Both the position numbers and the translations under genes were made by a program. Below, piece after piece: positions 34,409 to 44,878 of a DNA stretch of 64,000 nt (position 1 is the stretch's first letter; the number at the start of each line of letters is the position of its first letter). The notes under the pieces were generated by a model. It searched no databases. It worked only from the letters and a program-made list of their open reading frames with translations, and was not told the origin of the DNA. Source of the DNA: Macrolepiota albuminosa. Its lineage: Eukaryota > Basidiomycota > Agaricomycetes > Agaricales > Agaricaceae. The DNA is taken from NCBI GenBank assembly GCA_027475525.1, contig JAMWFC010000113.1:2716001-2780000 (forward strand), read 5' to 3'.

Positions 34409-35455
34409 GATGACGCCAACTGTAGTTGGGTGTGCTGGATGTATACACAGTATAACACCATCTCCAGTGCCTGGTGTGCAGGTTTGTGAGGAGTCCCGGC
34501 AGGGTCCCAGTGTGCTTGAGTAGATGTAATAGGGCAATGTGCTAGATGATAGCACCTTGGGTGCTACCTAGCAAATGGTAAGCATCGTAGTTTAGGTGAA
34601 GATATAGAGAATAAAATGAATAGCGCAGCATAGTGTGCCTATAGGTGCACTGTAAACGACAAAGACGAGATAGACAAAGCTAGCGCTGAACTTTAGTGAC
34701 AAAGTTAGGCAAAGCTAGCGCGATTTGAACGCTAAGTGTAACTAGGTGCTTAAGAGGTTACGATTTGTTGTTATATACATGGAAAGTAGCTAGTTTTTAT
34801 ACTATGCGCTATGGTATTTCCAAAATAAGTCTATTGACAGCGCTACCAATTAGCGCCTCTCCTCGTAGTTGTAGTTAACGGCCACTTGTCAACGGCAACC
34901 TGCAGCACATGGATGACAGCGACCAACGGTGACTCTAAAACTACTTAGAAATGGTACGAGCTTGCTCATTTTTTGATGTTATTTAATTGGCCCTGCCATT
35001 CCAGGATATGGTTGGAAAATTCTCGACAGATGCCATGAGCACTAATCCCGGTGCTAAACATTGTACCATCTTTTGATAGATTTGAATGTCGGGTCTGCGT
35101 GTATCCTGTCTCATCATCATTGATTCCTTTAGACTTCTGATTGAAGTGCCTCAGTGATTGACAGCACCAATTACTAACTCCTTTCAGTATTAATCGGAGT
35201 TTGGTCAGAGTCAATTTCCCTCCGTCATGCTAGCGCTATGAGTTCTGAGCCTCCTTGGTCTTCAAAGTAGGTGAATGAAGTGTGCTGAGAGATTGATACT
35301 GGTGATTTTAAGGTAAATGGATAAGTCCTGCCATAGAGCGACGACAGCGCTAAGGCTGCTCTGTGTTCAAGCTGGTTGCTAGAGTCTCCAGTGTGTCAAG
35401 TGTTGGTCGACCTATAATGTACCTTGATGCACTCAGTCCGAGTAGAAGCCTATTA
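34409..35455 (-). mobile_element. Solo gypsy LTR (LTR-G) in the inner TIR
   Basis: 1,047 bp, reverse-orientation homologue of the LTR at 54,256-55,326. It is flanked by ACGGT (34,404-34,408 and 35,456-35,460), and TIR sequence continues on both sides as in the uninterrupted copy at 18,250. It retains more CpG than the relic at 1-925 but fewer than the 5' LTR at 54 kb. The end base is ambiguous by one position because the LTR ends in TGAT. Confidence 0.9.
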
Positions 35456-35640
35456 ACGGTGTTCATGTAGTGCACAAATGGACCCATACAGAATTTGAAC
35501 GGATAGAGATTTTACTGCAACTGGTGCATCTGTATTGAATTGACAATATTAAACTGATATTTATTTACACCATAGAAGTATACAGGAAAGAGAAAAACCA
35601 TGGGGTGTAGCGGAATATTAGACTGATATTGATTTACACC

Positions 35641-37431
35641 ATCATATATACAGGAAGTGTATCAGTGGCTCTATCATTAGCAATAGTTCTACTGTTGCCA
35701 TCAACTACCGCAAATCCAGTGACTAAAGTGGATCTGTCATCAGTAGCTCTATCATTAGCAATGGTTCTACTGTTGCCATTGACTACCGCTGATGGTGTTG
35801 GCCTCTGTTTCTAATTTTTCCCTTCATTTTTGCGTGTAGCCTTACATGCTGCTGCTGCTGCTGCATTTTTTTTATGATCAGCTTGGGTGCCATACTCGGC
35901 AGCTACTGGCTGCTTGTGATGGTTGAGATAAACCGTCCAGCAGAAGGTGTCACCGGATTCATACTGTCCTTAACGGTCTCTCCAGAAGTTCAGTGTACAC
36001 AATAGCTCAGGCCGACCAAGATTATAGAGATCTTGGAATATCAGACCCTCTGGAAGATACTTTGAATGTATGAATTGCTGATCATTGGTCCTCACTGCCT
36101 TGTAAGGAGCAGATTTATACCGGTAACCAGACGCAATTTCTGACGGACTGATCAGATGATGAGCAAAGGTGGAGAAAACTAGAATTCACTGTAATGAGTA
36201 TTTAGATAGTCCTGGACAAGCATTTCCAATTCTGCCCAAGTTTGAAATATATTTGGTCCTGGATCTGCTGGTAATATTTGGAATCCATCCCTATCCAGAT
36301 CAAGGATGAGGTCATGACATGTAAGGATAGGAAGAATCAAATCATGGGGTGATTGCATATTGGACGGCATGTCTCTACCAAGAAAAGCAGACATGTAATC
36401 CATCATCTTCTTGTTGAGGTCACTAACAAGGTCAGGAAAGGAGTCTTGAAAGGTAGGTTGGTTAGCATGGGTCAAGTATGACATATTGTCATGACTATAA
36501 TTGGTGTCAAAATTGTTTAAAGAATGATGGCACCACATACATTCTAATAGCCATGTCTTCATCTGCATACCAACCAACAACAGTCCAACTCAACATGCCC
36601 ATCTCTCTAAATCGAAGCACATCTGCATCATCTACACGCTTCAAACCATGCTTTTGGGCCTTCCTGGAGAGACAATGATTAGAAAGCGGAATCAAGTGGA
36701 TGGATGTACAACAAATAGAGGATGGATAGAGGATGGAAGGAATACCAACTTGCGCTAAATTTCTGGTGGATTTCCTTTTTTGCTCCATTCTGCCGCTATT
36801 TTCTGTAAACGACTTTTCTCCTGCAGTGTGAGTTGATGCATAACATTTTTGACAGCCACATTATATTGTGCAAATGCATCCAATCCTGAGGTGTTGTGAT
36901 CCTTATTCCTCAACAAGTTCTGAATCTCCTCGTTTATTTCCTTTGCCATTGTCTGCCGGACAACATCTTGCAGTGAAGTTTTCAGGAGCACCTTTGGATC
37001 TTTATGCTGGTAATAAGGGCACCAGCAATTCTTGATATACTGGACAACTTTCTATTCAAGCAAATGATGTCTAGTTCTTTGCAATGAGTTGCTGTACCTA
37101 CTTTGATTCTCTCTGCCCACTCTTTCCCTATCTTTGGCTCTTTCTCCTTAGTGGCCCAGTAGTTGAAGATATCCGTTAGGATTTTATCCTTTAGGATAGC
37201 AGTCTGAGCTTGAGGAGTAGTTGAGGAGCAGTAGAGTTCCTTGTATAGTTCAAAGATAGAGCTTTCTTCCACTGTAAATATCGGTTCCACTCATCTTTTC
37301 TTTGATGAAAATATTGTTTTAGGTGGTTGCAGGAGGGCAGAAATGTTTGTAGACAATATAATTTTTTGCAACCATGCAGTTCTCAACCAAAAGATCACAT
37401 GATAAAATATACATTTCTGTTCAGTGTCCAT
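35641..37431 (-). pseudogene. Inner KDZ accessory gene X (3'-truncated, stop-bearing)
   Basis: The best start is ATG 37,431, opening on a hydrophobic/basic segment. A TGA interrupts before VEPIFTVEESS. Next come an Arg/Lys-rich helical region (EWAERIK) and a probable short intron at about 36,665-36,745 (GT...AG; the protein continues at RKAQKHG on the far side), followed by a GWYADEDMAIRM block. The last recognisable part carries ILPADPGPN, a helical end with YLNTHYSE, and an Ala/basic tail. I recognise this layout from anonymous mushroom genes found with transposons, but the function is unknown. It is divergent from the transposase, with 153 bp between the ATGs. The 3' end is lost at the TIR junction; the fuller copy is X' (46,870-49,150). 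Confidence 0.6.
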
Positions 37432-37584
37432 TAATGACAAAAGATTCTATTTGTCATCAACAAATAAGGTCCACTATCTGCTGGTATCTGGCCCATCCAA
37501 ATTGGGGCATATTGCTGATATCAATGAGCGGTCTCATTACATATCCAGTACAATGGCTAGGTCCTGGCCATAGATATTTTGATC
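37432..37584. promoter_or_regulatory. Putative bidirectional promoter between X and the inner transposase
   Basis: 153 bp between the divergent start codons. The outer element has the same arrangement with 152 bp (46,718-46,869). No TATA box stands out. Confidence 0.45.
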
Positions 37585-39911
37585 ATGAACCTGAACTCTC
37601 TAAAGAAAGACAAGTGACTAAAAACAACAGTCATCAGACAAAGGGACCTCATCTCGTTTGCTGAGGAAAGGACACGACTCATTCAGAACACACAAGGGTT
37701 GCCAGTCCTCATAACACAACGGCTACCACTGGGTCCCGTTCCTATTGTAACTGGTGCACCACCTGCAGCATTTACAGATGATGATAACTTTGCACACTTG
37801 GACAATAATCTAATGGTAAATGATGTAGATGATACATTGCCTGTATCCATAAGGCATGTAAAAGTGATTTGAATGTATGCTATTATTGAGAGCAAATTAT
37901 TCAAGTTCATACATAGACACAGGCAGATTATCTTAACAACTTCATCAACCATGTTCCACAGTTGCTCAATAGATTGCTTAGTTGTGAATTGATAGATGAC
38001 GTTACTGATTGCCTTGCTTGTCCTGACCATTACCTCGCACAATAGCAATGCCATGATTGTGTTGGGTCAAGAATATTCTGTCACGGATGTTTCCGCCACA
38101 CGCACGACTCCAATCTGTTTCACCAACCTGAAGTATGGAATGGTAAGTATTTCCAACCAATGAATATGTCGGATACTGGAGGGTACTTCTATATCCAACA
38201 CAATTCATTGCATGCAAACTGTTATCAAGGGAAGGCTAGGGTCAGGGCTCTTGAGGACTACAAGCGGAAAAAGGACATTCAGGAGCAAGAGTTTTTATGA
38301 CTCGAATATCAACTGGATGTTGAACTTCCATCAGCAGATAGCGACCTGGGACATCCAGCAGCGCATCTATCCATGACTTCAGATTTCCTGAGCAAACTTC
38401 AGGATGCCAGCCTTGATCAAATCATGGAAGAGGAAAAGCAACAAGACCCAGAGAATAATGTGCCAATAGAAGATATTCCAGAAGATCAGCCAGCCACGAA
38501 CAGGTTCCGTATGGACAGATATGATTGCTTTGGAAATCCAATATAACAGATTGTTCACACAACTGGAGTACACTACATCACTGTCATTTTATGTGAGTGT
38601 TCTGGGATGGATGTCTTAGTGGAGGATACCATCTGCTCGCAGCTGGTCTCCAGTACATTTGATTGGACACAAACATATTTTACAATGGCTGTGCTGGACG
38701 ACTTCTGTCTGACAAATCTAGAGTGCAAAGCATCCGCCTACCAGTACTGGCAGAAAATTGCAAAAATAACTTCCCCGATTGCATCTTCTGGTGATGTGGA
38801 TAACCTTTACCGTGAGCTACGATGAATTTCTCGTTCATGGCAGTGGCTGAAGAAGTTGAAGTGGGCAGGCTTCAGGTTTGCTGTTTGAATCAGCATACAA
38901 GCAATGATGATTGGCAAAAGGTTGAGGCAGAAAGAGAACTATTAAGGGTTCGACTCAATGTCCTTGCTGCTTCTCAGGACAGGAGCAGGTTGATTGCTAG
39001 TAGAAGGCGGACTGTCCCCCTGGAACCAAATGAAGTTTCCAGAGCCTTTGACGACAATAAAATGGCGGAAAATGGACAACTAGCAGATCCGCTGGTACCG
39101 CCAGTAGATAACCTTGAACTAATAGATGTAGTTGTTCCAGAAGATTTTGAAATCTCCTTCCCATCTATGATCATGGGTAATGTCTTACTATTAACAATGA
39201 TAAAGCACAATCTGCACTTGATTCAAATTAAAAGACTCCTGCAAGCCCTTTGGGAGTTCATTGCAGAGAAATCATTCCTATATTCTCATGTCGTCTAGGT
39301 CACCCCAAGCAAAAATGTGAAAACTCAAGCTCACACATCTCTTCAAAGAATCCTGGTGAAGGCTCGTGCCTATGCACAATGCCACAGTGCTCTGCTGCAA
39401 CTGGAATCAGACCCCAGCATTCAGAGAAAATATCCAGTTCTACAAAAAGCAAATTTGAATGCAAGCACAGCTATACAAGATCCCAACATTCCTGGTTCAT
39501 CAAGGATCAAGGTATCTTGGATATGGCACTCTAATTCTGATGCAGAAAATGAATCTGCAACTATTTCTGAATGTGAGTCCTCTTGTTAACATTTCCGTTA
39601 TCATTACATCCGTTTGTGAACATATCTCTTCAGTTAATCGTGTTCATTATCTACGTGCTAGAGCACAATGCAACAGATGGACAGAGGAATGTCAGCTTGT
39701 CACGAGTGAAATAGAGTGGACAGTTCGGTATTTCTTCAACCAGGCAGATATTTGGTTGAAGCGTGGTATGTCAGTGAAGAAAAGAGATCTCCAGTCATAT
39801 GCCCACAAAAAGGTGGCCATGTGGCAAGAATTGGCCTTGATGGCAATTGATAAATTTAGGTGGATGCTTTCTGATTTTATTCCCCCCCAAACTGCAAGAG
39901 ATCCGCTGTGA
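37585..39911 (+). pseudogene. Inner KDZ transposase with deleted catalytic core
   Basis: Start ATG 37,585; the next stop is a TGA at 37,615 where the outer copy reads CGA. A first exon with DDDNFAHLDNN (about 37,780) is followed by a CxC2-type cysteine cluster (CLACPDHY, CHDC, CHGC, about 38,010-38,120) and HQPEVWNGKYFQP. Next come a Lys/Glu-rich coil and the pre-catalytic helix block (WTQTYFTMAVLDDF, then ASAYQYWQKIAK). At about 38,868 the sequence jumps directly to the post-catalytic segment (AERELLRVRLNVLAASQDRSR). Both Asp motifs present in the outer copy are therefore missing, a loss of about 1.2 kb. The C-terminal region (RARAQCNRWTEECQL, then YFFNQADIWLKRG, 39,650-39,760) is well preserved. 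It cannot encode an active enzyme. Confidence 0.85.
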
Positions 39912-39918
39912 AAATAGT

Positions 39919-40025
39919 GGATGCAGAGACGGATTGATATGACAGATGCAGAGACAGACTGATGTGACAGATGCAGAGACAGATTGATGTGATGGATGCA
40001 GAGACAGATTGAACTGATGGATGCA
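39919..40025 (+). repeat. 25-bp minisatellite (four units)
   Basis: Four imperfect units of GATGCAGAGACAGATTGATG plus five bases. The outer copy has the reverse-strand equivalent at about 30,229-30,335. It lies between the transposase C-terminus and ORF Y. Confidence 0.85.
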
Positions 40026-40139
40026 GCTTGCTGCCATCAGCGGATAATTGGAATGGATTTGTGATAGTCACGTGCAATGAAATTGTTGAAAATCACTTTT
40101 GTTTACAAGGCACAAAAATCTGATACATAGCAGTATCTA

Positions 40140-42241
40140 CTTCTACAAGCAAGAGTGCAATAGCATCTACCTCTGTACCACACAATGTCATGTCTCAAGC
40201 TACTGTACTAGAAAATTTGCAAGAGGTTGTTGACTACATTGAGTCACGCCTCATTGCAGCACTTTCCATATTTGGCAATCTTGCACCAAGTCTTGAAGCA
40301 GAAGAGGCATGGATTATCCAGCATCTAGACAAGGAGTTGGTAAGATAACTTCAAAATGTGTAAATATATTAGGATCTGACTGTGTGCTATAGAACTTTGT
40401 ATTGTCATATCTGGGGGCTGCATCACTGAATAATGTGGTCTGCAATGTCCCAGACATTATCAAAAGCATGAGCCGATTTTTCCCTCTCCAAAATCAGCAA
40501 ACTTTGCCCACAGAGATCCTGGAGTTTGTTGATGGCCGTCAAGGTCTTATTAGAAATCTGTATGGCTGTGATTGGTGGAACCACATTGGCCGAGAGGATG
40601 TTCAGGTCTTAAGCAATGAAACGCTGGAGCATTGCCTTCTCGTATATCAGCAAGGCTTCCACTCTCTTGAAAGCTTCTTGGCATGCAACCACCAGCTGCC
40701 CATGACATTGCCATCTGATGAATTGGTGTCCATCCCAGCATCAGACGATTTGCTCTATGTGTTTGCAGGTAGTGGATCCACCAGGGGCCACCAGCAGATG
40801 CTTCTAGCCCTAGACAAGTAGTGGTCGCTGGATAGGACAGAACATGTGCCAACGGCCAACAATATGATCCACCTATTTGCTGGCAGCAAATCCGTTGCTG
40901 CTTCTATTGTCAGTTCCATTGCCAGGTCCATGAATCCTGCTCGGACAGGCCAATTGACAGGCATCAAGTCCCATACCAACAGTATTGATAGTGAGCAGCC
41001 TGATCCTCAAGACTGCCTCTCCATGGCCCATCTTACCACATCAAGTCCCATACCAACAGTATTGATAGTGAGCAGCCTGATCCTCAAGACTGCCTCTCCA
41101 TGGCCCATCTTACCATTCTTTCTGATGTAGACTCTCCCCAATGGCCATCCTTGATGCATATCGAACCCTCGAACGCACAACATCCATTCTACCACCTCTA
41201 CAGTCAGAGTAAACCTGGACTGGTGTATGGCCCTACAATGGAAAACTCTCGTGTTGTGGTTCAACTAGCATCCCAACTTCCTTCCGCCCCAGCAGCTCAT
41301 GTCTATGAAACATTCAGAGAGCTAGGGGAAACTGACAACAACCAGGTGAATATCTTTAATCCATCTATTAGTGACCCTGACTTAGAGGATATTCCTCCTT
41401 TGTTCATTCCTGCGGAAGAGGAGATAGAAGACAAATCTTTGCCACCTTTGTTCATTCCTGCAGAAGAGGAGACCAAAGACAATGATTTGCCTCCTTTGTT
41501 TATTCCTGTGGAAGAGGAGATGGATGACGATTTTTTGCCATCTCTATTCATTGTTGGTGAAGGAGCAGAAGGACTAACAGCGATGGAGACTATGGTGGCC
41601 AGTGACGGTGGACAAATGGAAGTCCGGAGTGGTGGACATATGGCAACCAAGGACAAAGAAAACCTTCCGCCACTATTTTTTGTAACAGCAGAAGAGACGG
41701 ATGGAAGCATGGCAACTGATAACAAAGAAAATCTTCCACCGCTTTTTGATGTAACGGCTCTTCAAATCCAGTCTTCCCCCTTCCAACAATTTCCTTCTCC
41801 AACCCTACCTACTGGTAACAATGTCCAGGAGTGGGAGGAATATAAGACACATATGACTTGATATGAGGATCAGAGAAGAATTAACAAATTGTATCAATAA
41901 CGTGAGTATAATTTGGCACTGGTAATCATAGTTAATTTATTTCAACAGAACAAGAATTTCGCGCTAGAGCAAAACATGGTTGATGTAGGCCCATTGGCCC
42001 TTTCAATCAAGCTGGTTGTACTGATGATGTGTCTGTTGATATGTCAGAGTCACCCTCACCATCTTCATTGTCAGGCCTGATAGCAAACTATGAAGACATC
42101 ACACTTCCCAGACCTCAGGGGCCATATACACCGGACGACTTTGCATTTTTGACAGCAGACTACCTGCTTGATGAGGATTTGTTCTATTCAGACGCATTAC
42201 ATGAATCTAATGAAGAGGAGGAATACACATCGGACAAGTAA
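40140..42241 (+). pseudogene. Inner KDZ ORF Y with acidic 16-residue repeats
   Basis: Open stretches: 40,402-40,821 (contains MSRFFPLQNQQ and GCDWWNHIGRED), 40,846-41,130, 41,100-41,861 and 42,029-42,241 (ends EEYTSDK). The third carries three consecutive 16-residue repeats on the pattern PPLFIPAEEE-x6 (41,393-41,536), followed by looser copies (ENLPPLF). Breaks include a TAG at about 40,819, the 77-bp duplication at 40,962-41,115 and a TGA at 41,859. It could be a long C-terminal extension of the transposase or a separate gene. The acidic repeats suggest a protein-interaction tail, but this is inference. Confidence 0.6.
40962..41115 (+). repeat. 77-bp tandem duplication in inner ORF Y
   Basis: 40,962-41,038 and 41,039-41,115 are identical; the outer copy (20,330-20,410) has a single unit. 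Confidence 0.95.
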
Positions 42242-42689
42242 TTTAATCCTTAGTTACTATAATTCTTGGCTTTTCTGTTGGTTATTTTTCGTCAAGATTA
42301 ACCATCCTGTTGTGCTGCTGACGAATCCATTATAAATCCATTTGATCCGTTACCTCTAGTTGTGCACTAGAAGGAACATCAACTGACAATATTCTGCTAG
42401 ATCACAGGACATTATGTGAATTATACATCAATATCACTCTAGTATTGTGTACTAGGCTACAGCACTTTACTACAGACATTTCAATTAGTTTGGACAGGAC
42501 TCAGGTCCACTAAGATTAACCGTCCCATTGTTTTATTTCGTTATGCCACTCTTATGAACGCAAAAAACAACACACTCTTCAACGATTACACAAGGAGGAC
42601 TCGAACCCTCGAATTGTGCAGTAGAAAGAATATAGATGTAAATAACAATTAGTAAAACAAAGTTATGTCATGTCTAATGATGTGCACTA

Positions 42690-42763
42690 GCAGGATTCAA
42701 ACCCGGCTCTTATGCACAATATGAAATATTAATGTATCAATATTCCATTGGACCACAGGTCCT
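42690..42763 (-). other. tRNA-like module M2 in TIR iii
   Basis: On the minus strand, box A-like TGGTCCAATGG and box B-like GGGTTTGAATCC. A further isolated box B-like GGGTTCGAGTCC lies on the minus strand at about 42,599-42,611. Confidence 0.5.
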
Positions 42764-43025
42764 TATCAAAAATCAGTATAGTTTACATCTAGTGCGAAAA
42801 TGCAGCAGTATAAAAAAACACCATTATACATCATTATGGTAGACTAGGGAAGTCTGGACTAGGAGAGTCGAACCTACCACTCCACACAATACTGAAAATC
42901 GAGTGGGTCAGATCAACTACCACAGGCCACTAAGAGGCAGGTTTGACTCCCGCTAGTACATATTATATAATAGCAGCAGGCCACTAACATCTGCTAGTGT
43001 GAACACTGTACTGACTTCTAAGTAA

Positions 43026-43101
43026 GCACCTGTGGTACAATGGAATATTGATAAATTGATATTTCATATTGTGCATAAGAGGTGGGTTCAACTCCTGCTA
43101 G
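43026..43101 (+). other. tRNA-like module M2 (plus) in TIR iii
   Basis: Box A TGGTACAATGG and box B GGGTTCAACTCC about 40 bp apart, both matching the consensus. Confidence 0.6.
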
Positions 43102-43133
43102 TGCATATTAGAGCAGCAGGCCGCTGATGCCCA

Positions 43134-43306
43134 CTAGCATCATTAATGTGATCCATTTAAAACTCCAGAGATTTCTGCAGTGGCATGGGTTGGTCATCTT
43201 TGCTCATGTGATCATTCCAGAGCTCGTGACTATGCGCAAATTTGTTCAACTCATACTCGCTTCAGTAATTTCTAGCGTTTTTAACGGATCAACTTGATGA
43301 TGCTAG
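43134..43306. repeat. Shortened fold-back palindrome in TIR iii
   Basis: Arms TGATCCATTTAAAACTCCAG and GTTTTTAACGGATCAAC with a reduced central part relative to 52,427-52,700. Confidence 0.6.
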
Positions 43307-43423
43307 CGAGTGATGAACAGATATTTTATTAGGGCTTACAGGCCCTATTAAAATATTTGTTACTAGCAGGAGTCGAACCCGCCTCTCAATATTCTATTGT
43401 CACCATTAGACTCCATTAAGGTA

Positions 43424-43495
43424 GAGTAGGAGTAGAACCCACTGCTGTACACAATATTGAATATTAATAAATGAATATTCCACTGAACCACTGGG
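43424..43495 (-). other. tRNA-like module M3 in TIR iii
   Basis: On the minus strand, perfect box A TGGTTCAGTGG and box B-like GGGTTCTACTCC. Confidence 0.6.
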
Positions 43496-44160
43496 ACTGG
43501 TTGCACCACTGACATCAGATGGCTCACATGCCAATGTCAGCTACTGTCAGCTACCGTCCGCTGGCATGCTAGTGGACAGCAGACACTCCACACCCTTTTC
43601 CACCCTTCCCCCTTTTTCTCCCCAGTGCCATCCTCTCCACTCCCCACACTACCTCACACGCCACCCCTGTCCACCATATGCACCCTGCTTCCCTCTCCCC
43701 CCTGACAGGATGTCTGACGTCTGCTACGTCCGCTGGCATACCAGCAGACACTCACGCTTCTCCTCTTTCTCCCCACTCCCATTCCTTTTTCGCCACCCCC
43801 CACGCTCTCCAAGACACTACCCCATGCGGCAAACACCCACACACCCCGTTTTCTTCTCTCCTGCCCTGATGCTGGACAATGCCAGACGATGCTGGGAGTT
43901 GCTGACAGATACCAGCAGATATCCGGTGGATGCCAACGGATGCCAGCGGATCATGACAGCTGCCAACAAACTCTGACGGATGCCAGCTGATGGCCAGCTG
44001 ATGACTGCTGATGCCAACGCCCCTTTCAAGCCACAAAAACTCTTTTGAGAGATATGCCACCCCCTTCTACCTCAAAAAATCCATATAGGAACCTGCAGAA
44101 ACGTAGGTGGGTGTCCGTTCATTGTGTTATCTGATCTTTGAATCTATTTGTTAGTAATGA

Positions 44161-44236
44161 ACCTGTGGTGCAACGGTTAAATATGTGTTCCATTGCTGGA
44201 GGCTTTTCCAAGGCCAGGGGTTTGATTCCCCCCCAC
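44161..44236 (+). other. tRNA-like module M1 in TIR iii (best copy)
   Basis: Box A TGGTGCAACGG at 44,166-44,176 and box B-like GGTTTGATTCC at 44,219-44,229. It is preceded by ACCTG and followed by a C run, and resembles the head of a tRNA-derived SINE. No cloverleaf acceptor pairing was found. Confidence 0.6.
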
Positions 44237-44871
44237 AGACATACAGCAGGCAACACAAAGTTACCTTTTTTCTTGGTCCAACCAGACCCCGTAGACCTGC
44301 GTAGGCCTCTGTGGATGTCCGCTGGTGCCCTGCACAGGCCTGTGTGGGCCTGCGTAAGTTTGAGTCTGTCGACATATATCTGCGTAGATATCTGCTAGTA
44401 GCTTGTGTAGGCTTGCATAGGTTTGCAGGGCTCTTTTATGAATGTATGCTGGTGTCGGGGGTGGAAAAAGGAGGGAAGAGGAGATGTGCAGCCTCGAGTT
44501 ATTGCAGGAAGGAATGGAGAGAGGAGGGAAGTGGGGAACCTCAAAAAGAGTTTATTCATGCCATGATGTCCGCCAATGGAGGAGGTTTTCACTCATGGAC
44601 TGATGCCCGCCAGCGGCCGCTGATGCACATTGACATCTGCTAGTGTCTACTGGCATCTGCCAGGCCTGCATGCGCATGTGTGTGCCTGCCTTTTATCGAT
44701 CCACTAGACCGTGTCATACAGCACATTGTGACACGTCTGTGGCTCTGTATTCTATGGCACTGTAGGGACTGCTCCACTCCAGTATAGCAGACTCCGCTGG
44801 ACACGTATGGTACAGCACAAAGCGAGCTCCCATACAATGTATGACACGTACCATTGTGATGCCCTACTCTG

Positions 44872-44878
44872 TGGTTGG
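44872..44878 (+). repeat. Target-site duplication of the inner KDZ element, right copy
   Basis: TGGTTGG, identical to 32,465-32,471. The outer transposase frame (CPTCLQP on the minus strand) runs into the TIR immediately after it. Confidence 0.75.

Larger units (their letters stand above)
32472..35640 (+). repeat. Inner KDZ left TIR (TIR ii), interrupted by a solo LTR
   Basis: Same block order as TIR i: terminal unique block, GCAGGCCTATGCAG minisatellite (about 32,900-33,030), M1 module (minus), GGCATCTG minisatellite (33,310-33,480), purine-rich block, M3 module, fold-back and M2 module (minus). The TIR sequence resumes after the LTR at 35,456 and joins truncated gene X at about 35,640. Confidence 0.8.
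32472..44871 (+). mobile_element. Inner KDZ DNA transposon, non-autonomous
   Basis: 12,400 bp with long inverted terminal repeats, flanked by TGGTTGG. The left terminus (CATATATAGACATCACAA) is a decayed form of the right one (CAGAGTAGGGCATCACAA, reverse strand). It carries gene X (minus, 3'-truncated) and a KDZ transposase (plus) whose catalytic core has been deleted, and it contains a solo gypsy LTR at 34,409. It is inverted relative to the outer element, and its transposase is less decayed, so it is younger. It would have needed transposase from another KDZ copy to move. Confidence 0.85.
42513..44871 (-). repeat. Inner KDZ right TIR (TIR iii)
   Basis: Inverted counterpart of TIR ii and the best preserved of the four. 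Read from its outer end (44,871) inward: CAGAGTAGGGCATCACAA, terminal block, CATCTGCTG minisatellite, CT-rich block, M1 module, minisatellite, M3, fold-back and M2 modules. The homology between the two KDZ copies at the transposase side ends at about 42,513 (GGACTCAGGTCCACTA), so the boundary is placed there. Confidence 0.8.

Noticed and set aside
35660..35820. Possible eleventh member of the 77-bp duplication set in gene X
   Set aside because: The period is 78 bp (26 codons) and the units differ at several bases, so it is an older in-frame protein repeat.
44161..44236. Functional tRNA genes at the A/B-box modules
   Set aside because: No acceptor-stem pairing or plausible anticodon arm was found. 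The spacers are AT-rich palindromes, and the units recur as parts of the KDZ TIR.
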